64,000 nt of DNA, from NCBI RefSeq assembly GCF_002218085.1, contig NZ_BDUC01000006.1:1-64000 (forward strand), read 5' to 3'. Under the pieces are notes generated by a model, which worked only from the letters and a program-made list of their open reading frames with translations, did no database searches and had not been told where the DNA came from. Below, one piece after another: positions 19,801 through 29,700 of the stretch (its first letter is position 1; each line of letters starts with the position of its first letter). Made by a program: the position numbers and the translations under genes. This DNA comes from Tolypothrix sp. NIES-4075 (GTDB taxonomy: Bacteria > Cyanobacteriota > Cyanobacteriia > Cyanobacteriales > Nostocaceae).

Positions 19801-22800
19801 TGAAAATGGGAATTTCTAAGTTTTGGGAAGATTGCAGAGCAATTTCTTCTCTGCAAGCATCAATGCAGAGAATTTGGGTGTCAACGTTTGCGAAATTCGG
19901 GATTTCTAAATCGGAACGAGTCAGCAACAAACTAACTTTCGCATCCTCCAGCATAGATTGGATGCGGACAGGTGGATAATCAGGGTCAATTGGCACATAA
20001 CAGCCACCTGCTTTCAGAACCGCAAGCATGGCACAAACCATATCTAGGGAACGTTCCAAACAAATACCCACTGGCTGATTATCAATAGCGCGATCGCCTA
20101 AAAATCGCGCCAATTGATTTGCTTTTTGGTTCAATTGAGCATATGTCCAACTTTCTTTATCGCAGACAACCGCAATAGAATGAGGATTTTTTGTTACTTG
20201 TTCGGCGAAAATTTCATGCACCCATTGAGTAGATTGCCAAGAAGATTTTTCCGGAAATAAAATTTCCTCAAGTTCTTCCTGAGTCATCAATTCTGCTGTT
20301 GGTTTCGCTTGGGGATTAGCAATCAACGCTGCACAAGCTCTTTGATAATAATTAGCAATGTTAGCTATTTGTGTATCATCAAATTGCTGGCGGTCATAAG
20401 TAATATTAAATGAAAGATTTACCGTGTTTACTTCCTCATTCCAACTGACGGCAAAAGGAATACTTGTTTCATCTAAATATTCCGCTTGAATTAATTCAAC
20501 TTTCCGCCAATTTAGCAATCCTTGATAGACATGGAAGTGGACAAAATTAAATGAAGTTTCATAGAGATTTTGAGAATTGTGCAAACGCTGAATTTCTGCT
20601 AAAGGAAAACGACGATTAGGCATCAATTCTTGTTCAGCACGCCAAGTTTCGGCAATCAAGTCAACCCAAGAATTTTTTGGTAATGACAAGCGCAATGGTA
20701 ATGTATTTAGGAAGAGTCCTAAAACGCGATCGCTATCAGTTTCTCCTGGTCTACCATTACTTACCAATCCGGTGACTACTTCTGTTTCCCCACAGCAAAA
20801 ACCCATAACTTGCAGGTGAACCGCTAACAATAACGTTTTCAGAGGTAGACCCAACTGCTTAGATAAAGCTTTTAAATCCGAGGAAATTTTTTCTGGCAAA
20901 GTAATATCAAATTTCCCCATCTTTGGCAGTGTCACTGGCATGATAACAGGCAAGCGTGGCAGTTTGGGGAAAGAAATTCCCGCCAGTTTATTTTGCCAAA
21001 ATTCGCGCTGATTTTCATTACTAATAGCCTGCTTTTCCAAAGCGATAAATTTGGAGTATTGCAAAGCAGGTGCAGGCAGTAGTGCAGGCACATTTCTCTC
21101 AAGCAAATAAAGATACAAATTTGTTAATTCTGCCAAAAAGTTGGCTAAACTCCATCCATCCATAATCGCATGATGCAAAGTAAAACTTGCTTGCATCACA
21201 TTTTCATCAAGCAGGTGAATATGAAAACGTATCAACGGTGCTATTTTATAATCGAAGCGATTTTCTCGTTCTTTGGCAATAAATTTTTTCAAATAATCAT
21301 CTTGCTCTAATGCGGATAAAGCAGTTAAATCTGCAAAAATAATTTGTGCAGATACATCTTTCACAACTACTTGAATCGGCTGGCTGAATTCTCCTAAATA
21401 AAATGCCGTCCGCAATACTCGATGCCTTGCAAACATCTGGGTATAAGCTTTTTCCCAAACATTAAAATCAAAAGGTACGCGAATGCGTAAACTAAAAACA
21501 TCATGGTAAGTTGTAGATACCTCTGAATATTCACCATGAAACAGCATTCCCGCTTGAAGTTGCGCCAAGGGATAGGCATCTTCAGCCCATTCAAGCAACT
21601 TTTCTCGGTCTTTGGGTGAAATTAAGGCGAAGGGTTTTTCATCAATATTATTGCTTTCTACTACTTCTGTTTTTGCCAGCAATGCTGCTAAATCTGACAA
21701 CACAGGATGAGCAAAAATTTGCTCTAATTTTAAGTTTAATCCCAACCCTTGCGCTAAAGAACAAACTTGAATACTACGAATAGAATTACCACCCAAAACA
21801 AAATAATTATCAAATCGTCCGACGCGATTTATCCCTAAAACTTGTTGCCAAATGTCAGCTAAAATTTCCTCGATTGGTGTAGCGGGAGGAACAAAAGCAA
21901 CTTCGAGATTTTCTCGTTTAGTTTCCGGTGCAGAAAGCGCTTTGCGATCAATTTTGCCGTTCACATCTTGGATCTCGTCGCCCACAGGCTGTAAGCCTGG
22001 GGGTATAATTACAAAGCCTGCCGACCCAGGCTCTAAAACCCTTGATTTTTCGTTAGTCCGCGCAGGCAAACTTGCTTCGTGTAGCCCCACCCTTCCAGGG
22101 TGAGGAGCGGGCATCCAAGATGTGAGTCTATTACCAATTACCGATTCCCCATGATCAATTAACGATAAAGACTTCAAACTTGCTTGAGCATTATTTGTCA
22201 TGTTAATCAATAAATAACACAATTGCTCTAACAGTAGTTTCATCCCCACCGCATCAAAACGAGCCGCATTGTAACTTAATTTCAAAGAAATTTTATCCCC
22301 CGGAACCACCACCAAAGTCAAAGGATAATGAGTAGTTTCCCAGAAAGATGACTCTGGAACATTCAAACCAAAATCTGCTGCTTTAAAGGAATTATCAACA
22401 GGAAAATTCTCAAAAATAAGCAAACTTTCAAACATTGGTTGTCCTCGTGGGACATCACTCCAACCTTGAATATCTGAAAGACTGGAATGTTCAAACTGAC
22501 GCATTTGGGATTGTTGCCCCTGAATCATTTGCAACCAAGAATCAAGGGTTTTTTCTTTAGATACAGAGACGCGGAACGGCAAAGTATTAATGAAAGGACC
22601 AATCATTTCTTCCACCCCTGGTAGTTCTGGGGGACGTCCCGCTACTGTAATGCCATAAACAATGTCTTCGTTGTGACTATAACAGTTGAGCAAAATAGCC
22701 CAAGCCCCTTGAATCACCGTGTTGAGAGTGACGCTACAATTGCGGGCTAATTTCTGCAATAAAGCAGTATTTTCCGATGATAAATCATGTTGAATTTCTT

Positions 22801-23482
22801 CACTTTCAAAAGCATGATTTTGCTTTGAATTTGGTATCATTAACAAAGGAGTAGCACTTTCAAATCCGCCCATATATTCACGCCAAAATGATTCGCCATC
22901 TTGGGGATTTTTCTGTTTTAACCAGGCGATAAAATCGCTATAAGGTCGCACATTTGGTAATGATATTTCGCTATTTTCTTTAGCTGCTTTGTGCAATAAT
23001 AAAAACTCACGCAGTAGTATGGGCCAAGACCAACCATCCAAAATAAGATGGTGGTGACTCCACACTAAATCCCAGCAGTCTTCGCTTAGACGAATTAAAG
23101 TTACCCGCATCAACGGGGGACGATTAAGAATAAATCCCTGCCGTCTGTCTGCTTCTAAAAATTGTTTAAGGCGATTTTCTTGTGCCGAGTTACTCAGACC
23201 GCGCCAATCTTCTTGTATTATGTTAAATGCCAGGTTGCGAAATACTACTTGTACGGGTTCGCTTTGCCCTTTGGTGATGATGGCAGTCCGCAAAATAGAA
23301 TGTCGGTCAACTAAAGTTTGCCATGCTTGCCGCACGGCAATTACAGATACATTGCCTTCTAAACGGCAATGAAATTGCTCGAAATAAATACCTGATTCGG
23401 GGTTATAAAGCGAATGGAAAAGTAAACCTTTTTGTAATGGTGTGAGGGGAAAAATATCTTCAATTTTATCTTTGAGGCTCAT
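13802..23482 (-). CDS. NRPS1: C-(A deleted)-PCP-C-A(Gln)-PCP-E-C-A(Gly)-PCP
   Basis: A 3226-residue nonribosomal peptide synthetase. Domains: C1 of DCL type (1-440, HHLILDG at 144-150); a 60-residue scar in place of an A domain (441-505) ending in the A10 motif NGKIDR; PCP (LGGNS near 562); C2 of an unusual type (620-1060, HHAIMDG); A (code D-A-W-Q-F-G-L-I-D, Gln) near 1075-1575; PCP near 1625; epimerisation domain (HHLIVDG near 1838); DCL C3; A (code D-I-L-Q-L-G-V-I-W, Gly); PCP near 3150. There is no thioesterase. The order fits the Dhb-D-Gln-Gly segment of hassallidins. The N-terminal DCL domain implies it accepts a D-residue from NRPS2, and its Gly end feeds NRPS3. Several repeat elements are inserted in frame. 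Confidence 0.95.
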   Translation of the reverse strand: MSLKDKIEDIFPLTPLQKGLLFHSLYNPESGIYFEQFHCRLEGNVSVIAVRQAWQTLVDRHSILRTAIITKGQSEPVQVVFRNLAFNIIQEDWRGLSNSAQENRLKQFLEADRRQGFILNRPPLMRVTLIRLSEDCWDLVWSHHHLILDGWSWPILLREFLLLHKAAKENSEISLPNVRPYSDFIAWLKQKNPQDGESFWREYMGGFESATPLLMIPNSKQNHAFESEEIQHDLSSENTALLQKLARNCSVTLNTVIQGAWAILLNCYSHNEDIVYGITVAGRPPELPGVEEMIGPFINTLPFRVSVSKEKTLDSWLQMIQGQQSQMRQFEHSSLSDIQGWSDVPRGQPMFESLLIFENFPVDNSFKAADFGLNVPESSFWETTHYPLTLVVVPGDKISLKLSYNAARFDAVGMKLLLEQLCYLLINMTNNAQASLKSLSLIDHGESVIGNRLTSWMPAPHPGRVGLHEASLPARTNEKSRVLEPGSAGFVIIPPGLQPVGDEIQDVNGKIDRKALSAPETKRENLEVAFVPPATPIEEILADIWQQVLGINRVGRFDNYFVLGGNSIRSIQVCSLAQGLGLNLKLEQIFAHPVLSDLAALLAKTEVVESNNIDEKPFALISPKDREKLLEWAEDAYPLAQLQAGMLFHGEYSEVSTTYHDVFSLRIRVPFDFNVWEKAYTQMFARHRVLRTAFYLGEFSQPIQVVVKDVSAQIIFADLTALSALEQDDYLKKFIAKERENRFDYKIAPLIRFHIHLLDENVMQASFTLHHAIMDGWSLANFLAELTNLYLYLLERNVPALLPAPALQYSKFIALEKQAISNENQREFWQNKLAGISFPKLPRLPVIMPVTLPKMGKFDITLPEKISSDLKALSKQLGLPLKTLLLAVHLQVMGFCCGETEVVTGLVSNGRPGETDSDRVLGLFLNTLPLRLSLPKNSWVDLIAETWRAEQELMPNRRFPLAEIQRLHNSQNLYETSFNFVHFHVYQGLLNWRKVELIQAEYLDETSIPFAVSWNEEVNTVNLSFNITYDRQQFDDTQIANIANYYQRACAALIANPQAKPTAELMTQEELEEILFPEKSSWQSTQWVHEIFAEQVTKNPHSIAVVCDKESWTYAQLNQKANQLARFLGDRAIDNQPVGICLERSLDMVCAMLAVLKAGGCYVPIDPDYPPVRIQSMLEDAKVSLLLTRSDLEIPNFANVDTQILCIDACREEIALQSSQNLEIPIFSENIAYIIFTSGSTGRPKGIAISHFSLAQHQAWFLETFAVNSADVVLQKTPFSFDASVWEFWTPLMVGAKLVMAKPGGHQDPAYLVRIIQEENVTLLQLVPSLLEMLLREPGFSQCFSLRMVFSGGEALKKRVWDEFQKMPIPLVNLYGPAETTIDVAFHRCNGSENTDIIPIGKPVTNTRLYILNSDLEPVPIGTPGELFVAGCQLARGYWNAPSITAERFLPDLFAENAGSRMYRTGDRARYLPNGNIEFLGRFDQQVKIRGFRIETNEIVTALSKQSWVVRAVTKAISTLEKPNRLIAYLELKAPPSNWQTVLRSQLRKTLPDYMIPSLFVSLDALPLLPNGKIDLNALPDAEEENIVVSEQYISPQNEIENILTQLWGEVLQVSRVGIKDDFFELGGDSILSLQIIAKARDFGLYFTPQDLFNNPQVETLAPYVKTRAIRNYLSIPVGSEVPLSPIQKWFFKQQLAHPEHWNQAILLDVKPKFDAAQLQTALSHIVAINPAFHLRFCQNENGWTQQLHSFRQKNSYLINRRDAEDTEERQSLTVSNVFSFDIVDLTAISKEELSENLSAIATQFQAQLNLANGLLFRAVYFQTEKNTADKLLLIIHHLIVDGVSWRVILKDLETRLIASLQALQKNHEISLSANNVGFPQWSHHLRTLTENSNWEKDVAFWTTQQISNPDIPLDFPEAIGDNKESSATQIECNFSKDETDSLLYELPRTRKFRIQEVLLAVLLSVVTEWTGESEILIALESHGRESDFTTIDVSNSVGWFTSLFPCKLKKTTSDLFDNLESVKEQVRNLPHNGFSYGILSQKPELSAILPKIPEGIIFNYLGQFDDNLSPTAAFSLAAEDVGISRHPENRRAFQLEITSLIANGKLQIRFGFSKALHREETIRSLADSFYRHLQMLTTNPTLEYSWTPADFPLAALNSEQLAIALAETCDVEDIYPLSPVQEGILFHANYEAEKDLYLQQVTGEIEGILDVETFKTAWECCINRHPSLRATFVLGDLPRPLQRIHRSVNLPFVCEDWREYDADEVAKKWSILLETDRKESFSTETPLLMRMTLVRTQEEKWQFLWTHHHILLDGWSLPLVFRDAIAFYQSQKQKQRPNLPQPPVYRDFIAWLQQKESASAEAFWRQELNGLQSATSLNLTKSSTEVSDYQICQTTLNNEIYAQLKTFAQRNQITLNTLVQAAWSILLSRYSNSDEVVFGVTVSGRAPELSGFAEMVGLFINTLPLRVKLNSATPFKQWLRSVRDRLSSINEYSFSRLVDIQGISDIKRGESLFESIVVYENYPVEESLRQNPGELAIHSVQSLEKNNYPVSLYVLPGEDLTLKIAFQKNVGEAIQREQLLDHLTQILTKFVEEPQFIGEIGLPIAERNYLQTVETRNFASVHELFSRQAHSTPDAPAVKSGANWLTYEELERKSNQMAHALLQLNVTRETLIAVCLDRHAGMLIALLGIMKAGAAYLPLAPGLPRDRLEWMLADSGAAIIVTEDQIAAELPESSATLLLLDAVSQQSDTAPPISTENNQLAYVIYTSGSTGRPKGVQIQHQSVVNFLLSFREKLQITAADILVAVTTLSFDIAGLELFLPLISGAVLVVADKETTRDGFKLAQLLQESQATVMQATPITWRLLLTAGWKPNNSFCALCGGEAMPVELAASLLDEVDLWNVYGPTETTIWSAVKKVKQKEDALSIGREIANTSIYILDNAGNPVPEGIIGELFIGGIGLARGYRQKAALTAERFVPHPFSKEPGSRLYRTGDLARWLPNGEIEFLGRSDYQVKIRGFRIELEEIEAVLESHPAIAQAIVQVIGDTQVDKNLVAYLVVKSDAEKPTLEALASYILTKLPDYMLPSAWVFLDAMPLTLNNKIDRRALPAPSQQNDLDYTAPRNPIEEALTYIWQELLPVERVGVTNNFFLLGGHSLLAAQVHARIRKIFSIDLALRELFDTVTIEKMAQLLVTRETLEGRTLKIAKAFLRLKQMTPEEKARLLQEKRK
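15615..15644. repeat. In-frame palindromic repeat in NRPS1 (C3/A linker)
   Basis: This near-perfect palindrome of the type TGTAGAGACGC...GCGTCTGTACA is read through as the peptide VETRNFASV on the NRPS strand. It is a member of a family with at least ten copies in the four NRPS genes. Confidence 0.85.
17899..17925. repeat. In-frame palindromic repeat in NRPS1 (E domain)
   Basis: A 27-bp palindrome is translated as LETRLIASL, shortly after the active-site motif HHLIVDGVSW of the epimerisation domain. It belongs to the GTAGAGACGCG family. Confidence 0.88.
18173..18207. repeat. Second repeat family inserted in frame in NRPS1 (E domain)
   Basis: The sequence is the common cyanobacterial repeat whose complement reads TTAACCGCAGAGACGCAGAG followed by GACACAGAGG. 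Here it is translated as NRRDAEDTEERQS within the epimerisation domain. Related copies are intergenic at 23510-23530 and about 63343-63362. Confidence 0.8.
21962..22124. mobile_element. 163-bp MITE-like element replacing the A domain of NRPS1 module 1
   Basis: The element starts with CACATCTTGGAT (21962-21973) and ends with its exact inverted complement ATCCAAGATGTG (22113-22124). Smaller inverted repeats lie inside (AGGCTGTAAGCCT; CCACCCTTCCAGGGTG). It has no coding capacity of its own but is read through in frame as part of NRPS1. A short STRR-like piece (about 22127-22151) abuts it. It occupies the place where about 450 residues of adenylation domain should be. No clear target duplication was seen. 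Confidence 0.8.
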
Positions 23483-23509
23483 ATATTAATCCTATATAAT
23501 TTTTTTAAC

Positions 23510-23740
23510 GAACCGCAGAGTACGCAGAGAAGCCAGAGCGTTGCAAAGAGAAGTCTGAGCGGAGGCTTCCTCCGTTCGCGTTGGCGAAGCCTCTCGTTCG
23601 CGTTAGCGTCTCCGAAGGAGAAGAGAAGCGTTGCCGTTGGCGAAGCCTCTCGTTCGCGTTAGCGTCTCCGAAGGAGAAGAGAAGGCATCAGAACTTCGGA
23701 GGGTTCCCCCCGTTGTAGCGACTGACGCGACACAGAGATA
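23510..23740. repeat. Repeat-filled spacer between NRPS1 and NRPS2
   Basis: The 284-bp spacer begins with a CGCAGAG-type repeat (23510-23530). It then carries two almost identical units of about 47 bp at 23581-23630 and 23637-23683 (period 56), each containing GGCGAAGCCTCTCGTTCGCG and TCTCCGAAGGAGA. Related motifs are inside the carbamoyltransferase gene at 42766-42862. No promoter or terminator could be told apart from the repeats. Confidence 0.85.
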
Positions 23741-23766
23741 AGGGAGATGATAAATTACGCTTTTGG

Positions 23767-26700
23767 CTATGACAAATCTTCAAGTATCGAATCGAGTTCG
23801 CTTTCTGATAAATCAACTAGGTGAAAATCAGTAGCACTATAAAAATTGGTAGATGTTGAATTTGTGAGGTATAAACGTAGATTGTTCAGATAACTTTCTG
23901 CGAGGTGATGGATAGTTTGGGAACGATGAATATGCTGGCTGTAAGTCCAGTTGATTTGCAGGCGATCGCTTTGCACATGAGCGTTAATTGCTAATAAATG
24001 AGGACGTTCCTGTTCGGGAAACAATCCCACTCCTGTGGGTGCATTACTCAGGCTGAAATCGCTTTTTGATAAGATCTCGATTTGTCCTAGATAATTGAAA
24101 CTGATGGCGGGTTGTTGTACATTGGTAAAAGTTTCATTTTGACTTAAATAACGCAGCAAACCGAAGCTGATGCCATAATGGGGAATGGCTCGTAGTTGTG
24201 TTTTAACTTCTTTGAGTAACATATCATGATAGGCATTTCCCGCAGGTTTTTTCAAGAGTATTGGATATAATGATGTAAACCAGCCGACTGTTCTTGAAAG
24301 ATCCAGTCCGCTGACAAGTTGCTCTCTGCCATGTCCTTCTAAATTGATGAGCCAATTATCTGATTTGTAAGTGTCGGTGAGGGTTTTTAGTAATGCCGCT
24401 AACAAAATTTCTTGCACACCCGCATGATAAGTGGCAGTTGCTTGTTTGAGCAAAGCAATGGTTTCCTCTGGGGATAATTGGCAAGATTGAATGATTGCAC
24501 TTTTTACTGTATTGCTTCCAGGGATAACTGGATAATCAACAGGTAATGGGCTGACAGAAGTTGATAGTATTTTTTGCCAAAATGAGATGTCTTTGGTGAT
24601 TTCCCCAGAATCAGCTAGGGTTTGCAGAGAACTAGTCCACTGTCGATAAGAGGATGTTTTTAAAGGTAAAGAAATCGGCACATTAGCGATCGCCTGTTGG
24701 TAAGCTTGGTGTAAATCTTCAATCAAAATCCGCCAGGATACGCCGTCTACAATCAAATGATGTCCAAACAGATACAAAACGTTTCCGTATTCACTGAGGT
24801 TTTTGGCATATAAAAGCCGCAACAATGGCGGATGAGCAAGCTGGAAACATCCATGTTCTTCTTCGACAATTGCTGTTAAAACTTGTTGTTGCGTTGAAGG
24901 TGGATAGTTGCTAAAGTCTTCGATTCGCAATTTTGGACTTTCCGGAGTCCCAGTATAAAATTGCTCCCAGTTGCCCTGATTTTCGCAGAATCCCAAGCGA
25001 AAGACATCATGATAAGCAACCAAAGCGTTTAATGCAACTAAGAGTGCATCGATGTTCAACGGTTCGTTTAAACTAATTGCTACTACTTGGTTCCAATAAT
25101 GTGGATGCGGCAAATTTTGGGCAAAAAACCAATGCTGAATCGGAGCAAGAGAAACGTTTCCAGTTAACGGTTCGAGTACAGACGCGATTAATCGCGTGTC
25201 TACCAGTCCTAACAATTTGGCTTTCGCTGCCAGTCGGGACAAAGTTTGCGCTTCAAAAATGTCTCTGGGGTTAATCTCCCATCCTTTCTCGCGAGCGCGA
25301 GAAACGATTTGCAAGCTAATTATCGAATCTCCTCCAAGCTCGAAGAAATTATCATGCAAATTGACGCTTTCTAGCCCCAGTACTTCTGCCCAGATGTTAG
25401 CTAATATCTCCTCTGTTTGATTTTTCGGTATAACTTCACTTGTTGGCAGTTCGGGTGCGGGAAGAGCTTTGCGATCAATTTTCCCGTTGGGGGTGAGCAA
25501 CCATTCTTTGAGCAAAATCACTGCGCTCGGAACCATATAAGCAGGCAGAACTTCTGCTAAATAATCTCGTAATTCGTTTGCAGTCGGTGGGTTTTCTTGG
25601 GGTGTTAAGGCATAAGCTATTAGTCGCTTGCGTCCGGGTACGTCTTGACGCAGCATCACCACTGCACTGTCTATCGCTTCATGTCTGGTTAAAGCTGCTT
25701 CGATTTCCCCCAATTCAATGCGATAACCGTTAAGTTTAACCTGCTCGTCTTGCCGACCGAGAAAACGGATGTTTCCTTGTAAATCGTAAACTCCGCGATC
25801 GCCTGTTTTATAAAGTCTAGCACCCGGTTGTTTGGCGAAAGGATGGGGAATAAATGCCGCAGCAGTTAAATTAGGGCGATTTAAGTAGCCGCGTGCTAAA
25901 CCGATACCGCCAATATAGATTTCTCCGGTAACACCCGGAACCACTGGTTGCAGAAACGAGTCTAGCAGGTAAATTTCCACATTGGCGATCGCTTTTCCAA
26001 TACTGGGTTCACCAAGTAAATGCGAACAATCCATCAAACTAGCGTAGACAGTCGCTTCTGTGGGTCCATAGGCGTTAAAACAAGAGCGTTCCCCTCCACC
26101 CCAGCGTCTGAGCAAATCGCCAGAAGCCGCTTCTCCACCCACAATCAAAGTTTGCAACTGCGGTAAATTCGACCGTTCGATAGCAGCTAAAAGCGACGGT
26201 GGAAGAATTGAATGCGTAATTTTCCACGCCGTTAAAGCGGACCAAAGAGCAGAACTTGGCGAACGATTCGCCTTTTCTTGCAGATATAAACTGGCACCGC
26301 TACCCAATGCCATAAAAATCTCAAAAATTGCCGCATCAAAATTTAGCGAAGCAAATTGATAAACGCGACTTTCTGCTGTAACCCCGAAACTCGAAATTTG
26401 ACAGCGAACCATATTCTGAATACCTGCATGAGTTACCAGAACCCCTTTTGGTTTACCTGTGGAACCAGAGGTGTAAATAATGTATGCGAGATTTTCTGGT
26501 CTAATTTTTCGCTTCGGTCGAGGGAAGAAGGGGGGGATAATTCTGTCTTCTGACTTTTGTACAGACGCGATTAATGAGCCAGCGCGTTGCGGAGGTTTCC
26601 GAGGCAGCGCGTTGCGCGGGTTAAGAGCGTTGTAGCGACTGCCGTTCCGTTGTAGCGTCTGGCGTCGCGTCTCTACAACTTCTGTCACAGGTATAATTTT

Positions 26701-29700
26701 TACATCAGCCGGAAATAATCCTGGTGCGGGGGTTTCTTTTGTCAGAATCAGATGGGTTTGGCTATCTTCGACAATGAATTTTAGCCGTGCTTCGGGATAC
26801 GAGCAATCAAGGGGGAGAAATGCTCCTCCCGCTTTCAAAACGGCAATTAGTGCAATGATAAACTCAATACAGGGGTTAAAATATAACCCAACAATTGATT
26901 CATTGCCGATGCCTGCTGATATTAAGATAGCGGCTAATTGATTCGCACGTTTTTCTAATTCGCTATAGGAAATTGCATCGTCCTCAAAAACTAGCGCTAC
27001 AGCATTTGGATGCAAATCTGCCCATTCTTCAAATAACTGGTGAGCAAGTTGGAAATCTCCCCAATCAACAGAATTGGTATTTTCTTGATTAATTGCTGAT
27101 ATGTGAATTTCGCCTAAGGCAACATCCGGCTGATGAGCCAGGTTTACCATAATATTTCGCAAGCGTTCCAGCAAAGTTTTCGCGGCTGTTGCAGACAAGA
27201 ATTTTGTTTGATAATTCAGTTTTAACAGCAGTCCGCTATCTGGAATTACACTCAGCGTCAGCGGGTAATTAGTTCTTTCATAAGACTGGATTTCATCGAC
27301 TTGAAAATCCTGTCCTTGCTCTTTTAAACTTTTGTCAACCGGATAATTTTCAAAGACCAAAATACTTTCAAATAACGATTCACCCGCAGCCAGTGAAATT
27401 TCTTTTTGAATATCCGTCAGTTTGCTATATTCGTATTCCCGCATCTGCACTTGGCACTGTTGAATATTTTCTAACCAAGAGACGACGGTAACATTTGGAT
27501 TGAGGCGAACTCGCATCGGCAAGGTGTTAATAAATAACCCTACCATATTTTCCACCTCGGTCAGTTCCGGCGGACGACCAGAAACGGTAACGCCGAAAAT
27601 TACATCTTCTCCTGCCCCATGTTTTTGCAAACAAAGTGCCCAAGCACCTTGAGCGAGAGTATTCAGCGTTAATCGATGGTTTTGCGCCATCTTTTGTAAT
27701 AATGCAAATTCTTCTTGACTCAGGCGTAATTCTTCTTCCTGATAAGCAGCTTTAACTATTTCTCTATCTTCTGGTAGTTGCCAAGATAGGCGAGTAGATG
27801 TGGAAATACCATGCAGAGTTTCTTGCCAAAATTGCTTTGCTTGTTGGCGATTTCGGGATGCTAGCCAGTGAATATAATTTCGATAAGGTGGAACGGGTGC
27901 GAGGGAATGGGGAACACGCTGGATGGTTGATTGATAAATAGCAAGAACTTCTTTAAATATTACTGGTAATGACCAACCATCAAGAATTATATGGTGATGG
28001 CTCCAAATCCATTGCCAGGTAGAATCATCTAAACGGATGATGGTAAACCGCATCAATAAAGGTTGATTTAGAAGAAACCCATTTTTCCTATCTTCAATCA
28101 AATATTGCTTAAGTTCATCTTCCTGCTGCGTGGGCGATAAATCGCGCCAATCTTTTTCTAAAAGAGAAAATTTGACATGTTTACTCACAATTTGCAGTGG
28201 AGTTTCTTGGTTCTCCCATTCCATTGCGCTGCGAAGAATCGGATGTCTATCCACAACTGTTTGCCAAGCAAATGCAAAAGCGGAAACATCAAAATTTCCG
28301 ATAATTTTACCTGTTACTTGTTCAACATAAATTCCATCTTCAGAATCATATATTGTGTGAAATAGCATTCCTGACTGCAAGGGGGAAAGCGGATAAATAT
28401 CTTCTAATTCGGGAAATTTCTCTTGCAGAATATCTACCGAAGATTGATTGATGCTAACTAAAGGAAAATCTGAGGGAGTATATCCACCTACACCCGGTTT
28501 CATGCAATGAGTTAATATTTGCAGCAAGTTTTGCTGAAAATCATCAGCCCATTTTGCAATTGTTTCTTTGCTGTGCAAATTGCTGCTATACAACCAATCA
28601 ACGCGCAATTCACCTTCAACGACAATGCCGATAACATCAATTATATGCGGACGCAAACCTTCGGGATTTCGTGCGGGTTCTGTGTCTTCATTCAATAAGC
28701 GGAATAACTTATTTTTGCCGCTTTCGTTTCGCACTTGACCGAGATAGTTAAAGCTGATTTGTGCAGGTAAAGAAACAGCTATGTCAGCTATTTCGTCATC
28801 GTTTTGGAGGTATCTTAAAAGACCATAACCAAACCCGCGTTGAGGAACAGAACGCAATTGTTGTTTGACAGTTTTAATTAAATTCTCTTCATCAATTACT
28901 TGCAAACGCAACGGATAAAGAGTGGTGAACCAGCCAAGAGTACGAGTTATATCTAAGTCAGAGGATAACTCTTCCCTGCCATGTCCTTCCATCATAATTT
29001 GCAGTGTTTGTCCTTGAGTAATATTTCTCAAGGTTTTAGTCAAAGCGGTAAGCAATAACTCTTGGGGTTGAGTGTGGTAAGCTTTATTGGCTTTAGTGAG
29101 AAAAATATTAGTTTGTTCTTTGGTTAATTTTAGAGAAACTGTTTTAACAGATGATTCAGTTAGTAGAGACGCGATAACCTGTGTCTGTACAGGAAAATCT
29201 AAAGGTATAAGAGCGGTTTCTTCTTTGAGAGTATCCAGCCAAAATTGTTTTTGTGCTTGAATTTCTGGAGATTTCGCCAAATTTTGGAGAAATTGACTCC
29301 ACTGTTGAAAAGATGATGTTGGGGCTTCTACCTGGTTGTTGCTAATTGCTTCTGCTAAATCTTGAAGTAAAATGCGCCAAGAAACGCCATCAATAATTAG
29401 GTGATGGATAATAATTAAGAGTCGAGGTAAGCGATTTTCTCCTAAATTAAACCAGACAGCACGAGCAAGAGGACCATTATTTAAATCAAGCGATCGCTGT
29501 AAGCTTTCACCAACTTTCTGCATGGCAGCATTTTGCTCAAACTCACTTTCTAGGGTTAAATCAACGATTTCAAAACTCAAGCCAGACTCTTGTTTTGTAT
29601 AAAACTGTCGCCATACACCTGATTTTTCAAACCGCAACCGAAAACTATCATGATGCGCTGCGATCGCTTTAATTGCCGCTGCAACTGTTGCCGCTTCCAG

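Noticed and set aside
13802..23482. A thioesterase or reductase at the end of NRPS1
   Set aside because: The sequence after the last carrier domain is only a short charged tail; the single TE is in NRPS3.
23581..23683. CRISPR array
   Set aside because: There are only two units, they contain inverted repeats throughout, there are no regular unique spacers and no cas genes.
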